Positions 12,001 to 24,000 of a stretch of DNA of 64,000 nt are shown piece by piece. The translations under genes were made by a program, and so were the position numbers. The stretch's first letter is position 1, and each line of letters begins with the position of its first letter. The notes under the pieces are model-generated. The model saw nothing but the letters and a program-made list of their open reading frames with translations. It did not search any database and was not told the DNA's origin. The stretch covers positions 89,599,488 to 89,663,487 of the forward strand of contig NC_082692.2 of NCBI RefSeq assembly GCF_949987515.2, written 5' to 3'. This DNA is from Delphinus delphis. Lineage: Eukaryota > Chordata > Mammalia > Artiodactyla > Delphinidae.

Positions 12001-15000
12001 GGAAATTTTTGCAAAGAGTTAAAGTATAATTTAAAATAATTTCCTTATGTATCTAAACTATTCAATTGTCCTGAAATATGTTACTGTAAACTGTCAAGTA
12101 TGAGAAACCCTGCAACTGTAGAAGCTATTCCAATTCATGCTGCTTTTGGCCAAAGGCATTGGAAGGCTTAGAAGACAGGGTATAGGTTCAAGGCAATCCT
12201 TTAAATAAATTATGAAGATCAAAGCAGACAAAGTTAAGGTCAATCTGAATATGGAAGTAGATAATGTCTGGTGTTATTATTTAAAAGAACAATGAGATTA
12301 TTATATCACTGAATCATTTATAGAGTTAAATATGTATGAAATGGGAATAAATAAAATAAGTAGTCTAGATTTATCTGAATGGTATAAATGGTGGGAGAAA
12401 ATCTTGGAATGAGTAATTAAACATTACATATTTTAATTCAAAAATGATCGATATAGATAATTTTATCTATATATAAAGTATACCCTGCAGATTTACCCAT
12501 TATCACAGATTTAGCATACTTTTGCTATTATTGCAGGGAAAAGAATACTTTTTAACACTTCAACATGTATAAAGTTTCATTCTGATTATATACTATGATA
12601 CTCTACTCATGCTCACAATTGCCATCGATTTTACAATTTGCCTTGAACTATTTACGTTTCATTACACTAGTCCTCACAAGGGTATAGTTGAAGGACATAT
12701 TTTTGCCTAATTTGTAAAAATGATCAGTGTCTGGAATGTTCTACCACTGAGACTTAGGGTCCTAGAGTTAAACCCAGGGAATCCTCTCAATCACATCCTT
12801 GATCAGAGAACATTTTACTTTGATTGTGAAAAATTAGAGGAAAAGTCCTGTTCTGTACTGAGAGATGTGAGATTCAAACAAAGAGATATAAAACAAGAAT
12901 TTTAAAAATTTATATATCTTTAAAGATTCATTTTTAAATGTTAAAATATCCTGATGGCTAGCAAAAAGAAAAATTATTTTAGTTTATTTATTGAAAAAAA
13001 ATTAATTGACTGCCTAAGTAACTTGTTTACAGCACAACTGTATAATTAGGCACTAAATCAGCAATGTCGCAGTTACCATGGAACATCATTTTGCCAATTA
13101 GCAGACGATGCATAATAATGTCAAATATACGATGTTAGTCGATTTTTAATTAATTTTGGAGCCAGGGTGCTCTTGTATCAAACACAACTGTGTCCTCTCT
13201 CCTAGAAATTTGGATATGTGTAAACATAATTTATGTTCATTAAAAATGCAAGACTCTCTCATAATGTGTCTGCGTGAGATCTTGAAAGGTGAAATCCAAA
13301 AACAAAATTCTTCCCAATGAAGAGGTACTTTAGTAATTGCCATCCTATGTTTCTCTTGGTTGCTTTAGTCCCTGTCATGGCACCAACAAACATCAATGGA
13401 GGTGGAGGAAGTCGGTCTGAACTCGTTATTACATGGGAGGTAATTTTCTATCCAACTGAGTTACTTTGAAGGAAAAAGATTTAGCTGGCAAAGAGGAATA
13501 TTGAAAAACAAAAAAGAAGATTTATTTGATCACTATTGAGTATATAAAAATACGTGGTATGAGAGACTCCTGATGATGCATTATTTAAAAGAGGTATTGG
13601 AAACTTTTTGTATTTCTACTAAAGTTAAGAGAGTGTGACTAACTCAACACTATTTGCTTCCAAATATAAGAAACAGAAGTTCAATGTCTATTGAAGGAGG
13701 GTCAGTAGCATTTTTGTTATTAGTTAATGAACTAGAAATTATTTATTTATTACCTCTAGAACTATTCATGAGTAAGACTCAGCAGAGCACAGGTAGAAAA
13801 TAATTTCCCTATCATTGTTCCTTAAATCCTTCCTTTGTTCTACCCTGCATCTAGGTGAAAGCTTAGGCAGATGGGATAGCTTTTGTAGTCATTATTATTA
13901 AGTATCAACAGGTAGGTTCATTTTTATACTTAAAATTGTTTTCAACCTGGTTTATTATCATAAACTTTAGACTTTCAACCAATCTAAAGTTTTTCGTTTC
14001 TAGACACTCAGGCCTGCCTCAGCGGAGAAATGCTATAGTGTGAAAGGGAATGCATAGGCAGTTCTCCACCTTTTCTCCACTCTGCTATTCGATTTCTCCT
14101 TTCCCAAACTAGTTCCTCCAGAGTTGTAGTAAACTGGGATTGGGAGGAGAGGAAAAGGACAGAAAAAGTCCTGACTGCTGGTACATTTGTAATTTGACTT
14201 TGGTATACTCTAGGAATGGTAAATGACCAGACGTTGACATTTCATAGAGCAGTTTTTTTGTTTTGCTTTGTTTTTTGGTGGTTTTTGGTGGTGCGGCGAA
14301 GGGGGCAGCGTCCAAAGAAGTGCCCAAACTTTTGGTTGTCGTTCCTTGGTGCAAGCTGCCAGAAGGTCTCCTCAGTTCCTGGAATCTGGTGGCCCATGGC
14401 CAGACTGTTCTGATAGAGGTTATCTCTCTCCTCTAGATGCTCTTTGTGGATACAGCATCATAAGGTTGCAACCCTATGATGACAGAGCAACCGTAACGTT
14501 GCTCATGGATAGCTCCCTACATGGTTTTCACATTTGCCCTCAGCAAACATGCACCTTTGCTCTATGTTCCATGGAAGTGCAGTGTGTCCCCACTTAGCCT
14601 CTCTTCACTCTGCCACAATACACTGTCCAGGTCTCTCTCCCCTTTGGAAGTTTCTCAGGCATTTGTCAGTTAAAAGAACCTGCATCCCCTAAATTACAGA
14701 GAATACATATCATGTGTTTCTTTCTGAAGCCTCTTCACTTGGTTAGGCAAGTGGTAAGAAGTAGCCCCTTTGCTTTCCCCTGGGTGGAGGGATAGGAATG
14801 CACAGCTTTTTCTACAACCGTCTCAAAAGAAATATCTTCCTACTAATCTCTCCCTAAACAAACCAACATTCCCTTTCTGTACATTTCTCTTGGGTTATAG
14901 GCTAAGTTTCGCCAGGTAGACTTATATATAAATGGTTTGATGTCTCTCTTTAGAATGCATGGCACTTCATACCTTTGTTATCAGCTTTGAGCACCAGCTA

Positions 15001-18000
15001 TAACTGATAAAAGAGCCTTGCCCTATTTCATTGGCCTGTGTACATGTTTCTGACACTGTGGCGATAATTTTCATAGCCAAAATATCCACTTCCATGGACA
15101 TTTTAATATCACACTTAAGAACATGATGGCTATGGATGTTTTAGTTAAAAATCATGATGTCTGATATGTTAGAGGGGCTCTCATTGGGAGGCAGGGGTGG
15201 TTTCATTCCTCAGGAGATATTTACAATGTCTGAGGGCATGTCTGGTTGGTTACAACTAAGGCGAGAGGTTCATCTGGATAGAGGCTAGGATGCAGCTAAA
15301 CATCCTACAATGCCCAGGACAGCGCCCCCACCCCCCATGAGAAGAAATTATCTGCCCCCAGATGTAAAGAGTGCTGAGGTTTAGAAACCCTGTTGCAGAA
15401 TAATAGGAATTCATTGCATCTGTAAATGATTTTACAGTAGTATAAGACCTTCTAATATGGTCCATTTTATTCCTCACAAAATCTACAAACAATAAATGTT
15501 GGAGAGGGTGTGGAAAAAAGATAACCCTCTTGCACTGTTGGTGGGAATGTAAATTGATACAGCCACTATGGAGAACAGTATGGAGGTTCCTTAATAAAAC
15601 TAAAAATAGAACTACCATGTGACCCAGCAATCCCACTACTGGGCATATACCCAAAGAAAACCATAATTCAAAAGACACATGCACCCCAATGTTCACTGCA
15701 GCACTATTTACAATAGCCAGGACATGGAAGCAACCTAAATGTCCATCAACTGAGGAATGGATAAAGAAGATGTGGTACATACATACAATGGAATATTACT
15801 CAGCCATAAAAAGGAACGAAATTGGGTCATTTGTAGAGACACGGATGGACCTGGAGACTATCATACAGAGTGAAGTAAGTCATAAAGAGAAAAATGAATA
15901 TCGTATGTTAACGCATATATGTGGAATCTGAAAAAATTGCTATAGACGATCTTATTTACAAAGCAGAAATAGAGACACAGATGTAGACAACAAACGTATG
16001 GATACCAAGAGGGAAGGGGGGGCGGGATGAATTGGGAGATTGGGATTGACATATATACACTACTGATGCTGTGTATGAAATAGATAACTAATGAGAACCT
16101 ACCGTATAGCACAGGAAACTCTACTCAATGCTCTGTGGTAACCTAAATGGGAAGGAAATCCCAAAAAGAGGGGATGTATGTATACATACAGCTGATTCAC
16201 TTTGCTGTACAGCAGAAACTAACACAACATTGTAAAGCAACTATACTCCAATAAAAAATTTTTAAAAAGAAACAAACAAAATTCTATTACAGATAGAGAA
16301 AAAGTAGTATTATTAAACCCTCTTCACATGAGAGAACACTGAGACACAGAGATGTTTTCTAAAGGTTGTAAACAACAGAGCCAGGAACCAGGTGCAGCTA
16401 CTATAAAAGTTGTCCTTTCTTCTGGACGTCTAGTTTCACATATGCATTATGGGCCTAGCACAGTGCCTGGTATGTGGTGCGACCTCCTGAAGTACCTGTT
16501 GGATGAATGGATGTGCACAGAGAGAGATGTGGCTCACTTGTGGAGCACTTACAGGATTTTCAGTGCTGTGCTGGACATTTCGTGTCACTTACTCCTCATG
16601 ACAATGCTAGCTGGTGGCAATGCCACGTTCAGAAAAGAAAATAGGCTTAGAAATGCAATATAGGTGGGCAGATAAGCATCTGACTACAGGACTCTCCATG
16701 CTTTTTTACTTTGTCCTAAATTAGAATTCCAATGGTCCGTATGCAAAGTCATGGTTTAGAGAGGCCAAGAGTTTTCCTGTATGTGCCTTGAGTAGTAAGT
16801 TAATCAAGTTATTCTTGTTTACCAAACACGTTTGCCACAGAAACACTGACTCTCAAGTAGTCTAAAACAGGATTGGTTTTGTGGGATGGTGAGTAGGTTT
16901 TTTAGGTTTCAATATTCTTTGAAGGCCATATAAGCATTTCATCACCTGCCTAACTTCACCCCTTGTTTATTCTCCTCCATGGTCAGAAATTACTAAAGGT
17001 TGGTAAATCACAGCTTTTACTCAGTCTATACGTGAGGAGAATGGGAAATCCTATGTATACTATTCTTAAATAGAGATGATGTGAATTACCAAAAAAAAAA
17101 AATCTTTCCACGATTTATAATGTTCTTTTTAAAGCCAGGTTCCAGAGACCATCACCTACAGGCCAAATCTGGCCTGCTCCCCGTTTTCCTAAACAAATTC
17201 ACCCACGACCATACCCATTCTCTTATGTGTTATGTATCACTGCTTTCATGATGTTGCAAGAGACCCTAGATCCCCAAATGCTCAAAATATTTAAGCATCT
17301 GACCCTCTACAGAAAACTTTTTCTGACCTATATTTTTAAAAAATTAAGTTAAAAGCATTCCCGCTGTGTATTTCTCCTTGGGATATCAGATATAAGGATA
17401 CTAACAGAAACTATTACATAAATGGATGCAAGTTCCCATTTATCATTCACATTTGGCATAATGTACATGCAGTTACTGAGCCAAATTCTTCTGGTGCCCA
17501 AACTTCTTTAAGGAATCAGTTATGTGTACTTAGAAGGAAATGCATACATTAATTTGAGCCACCAGAAGGCACATAGTAACACTTTCAATTCAGTGAACAC
17601 TAACGAGTAGTGCAGTGGGGGTACAAAAATGAATTTCTTAAAAAAAAAAGTCTTTATGTTCAGAAACTGACAGGACAGTCTTAACTCAGCCTGAAATGAG
17701 GTCAGGAAAGGTACCATCAGAGCATATCTGAACTATGCTGTGAAAAAGAACTTGGGCAAAAAGAGACTATTGCAGGCCAAAGTCACCGCACTGTGGATGA
17801 AGAAGTACCCATTGAGCTTTCAACACTAATCCAGGTCCAACCACTGTTCTAAACTCAGTCTAACTCCACCATTATGGTTTATAAGTACACTGTGGTATAA
17901 TCGACCCGTGTTTTCTCCTGTGCCAAAGTAATGTGTATTTTGTGTATGGTTATTTGTTTTGGTTTGTTATCTTTCCACTAACCTAGACATGCTATCTAAC

Positions 18001-21000
18001 TTTAGGGATGTAATAACTGCTAACCTTTTTTAAAGGTATCTTTACTCATATGTTATTTTAGTTTATACCCAAAATACCTGCAAGTTTGAGGTGCTTATGA
18101 TAAATGTCTCATAAAAAATATGACTATAAAATTAGGCATATAGGATAAAAAACTGTAGAGTAAGAAATAAACACCCAAACTGCTCATTGATACACTTTTT
18201 ACCTAGAGGGTCAGCCAGTAAAACTATTCAGCCTTGCAAGCTACATGGTCTCTTTCACAACTTCTCATCCCTGCCATTGTCATTCAAAAGCCACATATCA
18301 TTATACAAATTAACATGTGTGACTGTGTTTCCAAAAACCTTTATTTTCAAAACCAGACTACAGGCCAGATTTGGTTCAAAGGCCGTAGTTTGCTGACTCT
18401 TGGTCTATACAAAAAATGTAGTTCTTACAGACACGGTGACGGAGAATTATACTGTTAATCTTTATCAGCTTTAAGAGATTTCATTACCAGAGGAATTTTT
18501 GAATTTCTGTATTCTGCTGAATACTTTCTCTGCTTAAAGGAGAAAACTCTCTTTCTGGCCACGTTAAATAGCTATATATATTTCTCCATCATTTGGCTCT
18601 CAGCCCATATGAAAGAATGAAAGGAAGGTCCTAAATAAGCCTTTTTTTCTCCTCTAAACTGAGCATGTTGGACTCAGATCTTTCTTGAGGGAACACCATG
18701 TGAAACATTCATTGCACTTCACTATCAAAAACAAAAGTCCTCCACTTTCTCTGATGAACTAATAAACATCTTGATTAAATCTAAGATCAGAGAAGCACCC
18801 AAAAGAAATCAAATTCTCTAGGAAGCAGCTTAAATTCTCATAAATCTCTTCCATACCACTCAAAGTTAACCATTTTAATTCTGATCTACCTGTGAAAGGA
18901 GTGTCAACACAAGGAAGCATTTTCTTTCCTAAGATTTCAGGACATGTATTTTTCTTCTGCTTTTCACAGTCCGTATTCCTTAGGTTGTTCCACATGGCAA
19001 GAATGTATGGCAAGAGAGCAGCTCAGGTCATCCTGGTTAATGGGGATGTATTTTAAAGCTACATGGGAAGTAATGAGGATGGGAAAAAGTCTCAGTAACC
19101 AAGCAGACAGGGCAAAAGACGAACCGGAACATCATTCATCACTGTTCTGAGAACCGTAGCCCTACCCTGCTGTCATGTGTTCTGGTAACCCAGCCGCAGT
19201 TCTAATAGTCCCTCCTGCTCCTCCTTCAGTTTTTCCTATTTACTTTACTTATAGTTTACTTATAGTTTATAGTTTTCTACTTGACTAACGGCTAAATTCT
19301 ATCCCTTCTCTGTATAATTTACAGCTTAGATTTTCTCCTAGCTTCCACTGCCTCAGTGTCCCTGCTACTGTATGTTTTCTACTTATTGCTTGCTCTAAGT
19401 TTATGTATTATTACCCCAACACACCTATGTTTCATATTCAAATTCCATAAGGGAGAGGAATTAATTGGGTTTGCTGGTCACTATAGAATTCAGAGATTCT
19501 GATGGATAAAGAAGCTGTGATACAAATATACAATGGAATACTACCCAAACATAAAAAAGAATAAAATAATGCCATTTGCAGCAACATGGATGAGATTATC
19601 ATACTAAGTGAAGTAAGTCAGAAAGAAAAAGACAAATACCACATGATATCACTTATATGTGGAATCTAAAATATGGCACAAATGAACCTATCTACAAAAC
19701 AGAAACAGACACACAGAGATCAGGCTTGTTGTTGTCTGGGGGAAGGCGGTAGGGAGGAGGATGGATTGGGAATTTGGGGTTGGCAGATGCAAACTATTAT
19801 ATTTAAAATGGATAAACAACAAGGTCCTAGTGTATGGGGAACTGTATCCAATCTCCTGGCATAAACCACAATGGAAAAGATTATTTTAAAAAGAATGAAA
19901 TGTATATATGTGTAAAAAAAAAAAGAATTCAGAGATTCTGTACCAGAACACCTCAAAGATTCTGACCAAGAGGGTGCCTTTTATTCTGGTGCCCACTGCT
20001 GGATAACCAGATGTGTGGTCTAAGTCACAGGATAATGTGATACAATAAATGGATACCTTTGGTAAGGAAAACCTCAGGAATAAAGCTGTGTGCATGAGAG
20101 ACTCAAGCATTATGCCCTACCAGGTATGCCTTTATTAGTCTACATGAAAATGTTGAGAAATAAAAAGAATCTTCCTTTACAAAAACTAAATAACTTCTAT
20201 CATTTTTAATATAACTTGCTTATAAACAGCTGGAATATTTGTCTAAATTCAAGGACTAATTCATTTTCACTTCTTTATGTGATTATAATGTTATAATTAT
20301 TTATAATGGAGAACTTGTATCTATTTTTGTTTTGTAATTTTAATAAATTTAAGTTTTAAATGACTCAAAGAATTTTGTCTCTGGGACTTAGCAAACTTTT
20401 TGTTGTTTGTTTTTTAATATTAAGAAAAGTGCACACTGATACTACGACTAATGAAGATGTATGTTTCAAAAAAAAATATATATATATATATATTAGACGG
20501 TCCCTTATATGTTTGTGTTTGAGTAACAGTCTATATGTTTTAAAGCAAATATTATTACACATTGATTATATCACCTGTATTTTATAAAAATTTGTTGAAA
20601 ATGTGAAAGGAAAACATGGCTAGCCTTGAAATAGTTAATAAGTTAATTTTGTGCTGAGTTTAAAATTTTATATCAAAATTATGTTTTAGCTTATAAAATC
20701 TTACAATCTTATAAACCATTTTATTATTACAATTTAGGAATAATCAGGAAGGATATATAAACATGTAAAACCTGTTTTACATTTCCATTTAAATTTTTCA
20801 TTTATTTATCTGAGTATCTTAAGTTGGGATCATTTTTCTAATTGGCATTCCAAATAGAAGTATTTTTTTTTCAATACTTCATTAAACAGGGTAAATATCC
20901 ATGCTATCTCTACAAAAGATATGCCAAACAATCAATAAACATAACAATAGCAGTACAATACATTTTTCTAAATACTCAGTGATTGATCACTTCTGCCCAA

Positions 21001-24000
21001 GTCAATTCCAGAAGAACTACAGAATGGAGAGGAATTTGGATACATCATCATGCTGCGGCCAGTTGGCTCAACAACATGGACCAAGGAAAGAGTACCATTT
21101 GTAGAATCGTCAAGGTTTGTTTACAGAAATGAAAGCATCACCCCCCTCTCTCCCTTTGAAGTCAAAGTGGGTGTATATAATAAGAAAGGAGAAGGAGCTC
21201 TGAGTACCACGTCCATTGTCTACTCTGGGGAAGATGGTAAGTTGTGGTCAGCACTGGAATGCTCCTCCTTGAGACTGTATGTATATTTTGCATTTGTTTT
21301 CATGAACAACTCTGCTGAAGATGGTTGTGTCTTTCTCTGGATGGTAGAACCTCAATTGGCCCCAAGGGGAACTTCTGTTCAAAGTTTTTCTGCTTCGGAA
21401 ATGGAGGTTTCATGGAATGCTATTGCCTGGAATAGAAACACTGGAAGAGTTCTGGGCTATGAGGTAATTCACATTAATTTCACTTTCTACTATGAATATG
21501 CCAGCTAGCAATAGCTCTGTTCAACAGTCCTGTACTACTAACCTAGTTCTTAGTATATGATAGTATATGTCTAAAGCTATAGAGAGGAACTAATGGAGGG
21601 GACCTTTCCGGGTGATCTTAAGCAAGCAAAGTAACAAATGGTAGCATTTAAAGAGTAATCAGGTGATTATCTTATTTAATTATCCAAACTGCACTCATGT
21701 TTTTTTTGTTTTTTGTGGTACGCGGGCCTCTCACTGTTGTGGCCTCTCCCGTTGCGGAGCACAGGCTCCGGATGCGCAGGCTCAGCGGCCATGGCTCATG
21801 GGCCCAGCCGCTCCGCGGCATGTGGGATCATCCCGGACCGGGGCACAAACCCCTGTTCCCTGCATCGGCAGGCGGACTCTCAACCACTGCACCACCAGGG
21901 AAGCCCAGTCATGTTTGTTTTTTGGGGAGAAGTAAACATTTAATCTTCAGTGATCTTAAACCATAGAAGAGTCTCACTGGGAAACCTGCTCTAAGAACTG
22001 GAGCATAACTTGCAAAAAGTTAGTCATCTCGGAAAAGGCAGTTAAGCGATAAGAAAAAGCCTAAATTCTCCTAATCTGTCATTTATAGTCTATCTAGAAT
22101 GAGGCCAATCACTTTGAATTTATGGGCCTTCATTCTCACAAAGTTAAGGGATGAGACTTATTAATCACTTATTGTTCCTTTGACTTGTAAATCTAATGAT
22201 TCACAAAATGAGTTACAAGGTTTACTTTATTTTGGAGTTAGAATAAAACTATGATTTTGCCTTGTACTGTTCTTTTTATTTTTTCCTTTTTATCTGAACC
22301 CTCTTGTCCAAACAGAAAGTTCTACTCATATGGTAACAGATAGATGCCTCTGCCACTCCAATCCTAGAATGCCTTACCTCTTATCTGAACTCTATTTATT
22401 TCTCAAAGTTCATCTCTAGTCTCCCCTGCTCTTTGAACCCTTCTCTGATCACTCCCTGATACTACGTTTCTTCAAATTCTTTTAGCATTTATTTCCATAT
22501 CACTTTTTTGGGATGCATGCTCTGCTTTCTTTTTACATATGTACTCTAATATCTTAACTAGATTATAAGAGGTTCAAAGGTAGACACTATGCTTTAATCT
22601 CTCTTGTCTTTTCCAATATGCCTAAAACACTGCTAATGCACAGGAAGGCCTCAGGATAAGCTGAATTATTAATTCATCTATGATTTAAAAAACTCTCCAG
22701 GAAATGTCAATAGTAAAACATAATGTAAGTCTTTGATTGATAGTATGAATCTTGTTTTTTTCTGACTTATTGTATACCCTTTGTTAAAGCTGTCAACCTT
22801 TAGATATTTCATGAAATATTTTATTGTGGTAATCTAAAAAAACCTAGGTTCTCTAATTTCCATTGTGAATTTGTATTCTTTTTTTTTATTCTTCCCTATA
22901 AATTTTGGACTTTGATTATTTTGTTATTATTGTATAACCATTTTAATTGGAAAATATTCTCTCATTTATGCGCCTGACTTCTTCCCATATGCCACTGTGG
23001 TTGACAGTTGTTAGGGAACAATAAAATTTTTTGTTCTTTGTTTTTAATGATCAGGTCTTATACTGGACAGATGACTCCAAAGAATCCGTGATTGGTAAAA
23101 TTAGGGTCAGTGGAAATGTCACAACCAAAAACATCACAGGGCTGAAAGCTAACACCGTCTACTTTGCTTCCGTGAGAGCTTACAACACTGCTGGGACAGG
23201 GCCCTCAAGCCCCCCAGCCAATGGGACCACCAAGAAGTCTCGTAAGTATATATCATATTGCAGGGACCAAGATTCACCTACAGTTAGAAACATTCCTTTG
23301 CTCAATTTCCATTTCATTCTTACCACCTCATCATTTTACTGATCACTTTATTTAGTCAAGTGGGTTTGTCCCTTAAATCTGGATAACTGTTGAAACTTTC
23401 TAGTAACAAAATCAAAATGAACTGTTCTGATCTTTTTGGAATTGCAAAAGAGAAAATATTTTCAGTATAAATGAAAGACAGAGAATATAATGGCTCCAAT
23501 GCCCTCTTCCAACTTGAGTTCATAACCTGACCTCCCATCCTTGGACTGTTAAGTGGTTACTTAATCTTTCAGTCTCAAGATCCTCATCTGTAAAATGAAG
23601 GGAAAATAGTACCTATTTTCTCACTGGGTTTTGTTCAAGATTAAAAGAGATAATTAATAGAAAGTGTCCAGTACATACTTTAGTAAGTGCTTAGTCAATG
23701 ATTTTTTTTGTTTGTTTTTGTTGGTTTGGTTTACCATTTGAGCCTTGATGTGATCCTCGCACTGTCAGATATCTAGATCTTTCCTTCTATGATATTTTAT
23801 CACTGCAAATTACTTGGTAGCCCCTGAAATCCAAGAATTAACTCTTGTGCTTCTTTTTATCTCCCTTAACAATAAGCTAAATATCTTTTACACAGATAGG
23901 ACCTACTAAATAAAGGATGAAGAGTTGATTGTTGCTGCATTTGTCCTGTGAGTGAGTCTGGTATTGCATAAATATTCCATAATATGAAGCAAAGTAGTAA

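Larger units (their letters stand above)
10582..13368 (+). other. CNTN6: CNTN6 intron, 2.8 kb
   Basis: It holds a MIR-like relic and a MER5-like relic (listed separately) and otherwise AT-rich sequence without recognised features. A small imperfectly AT-only palindrome lies at 12451-12472. Confidence 0.93.
13440..21001 (+). other. CNTN6: CNTN6 intron, 7.6 kb
   Basis: It contains a GC-richer patch of unknown origin (14284-14640), MER20, two L1 3' segments, MIR-like sequence, two hAT-type DNA transposon relics and a (TA)n tract, listed separately. The stretches 13440-14240, 14640-15170, 16670-17130, 17280-18200, 18410-19480 and 19945-20980 show nothing I recognise. Confidence 0.93.
21464..23054 (+). 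other. CNTN6: CNTN6 intron, 1.6 kb
   Basis: It holds a minus-strand CHR SINE and an L2 3' end (listed separately). The remainder, 21910-22320 and 22700-23040, is AT-rich with T-runs and nothing recognised. Confidence 0.93.

Noticed and set aside
15256..15780. Minus-strand open frame of 174 codons
   Set aside because: It is antisense to the L1 ORF2 tail on the plus strand; no independent gene evidence.
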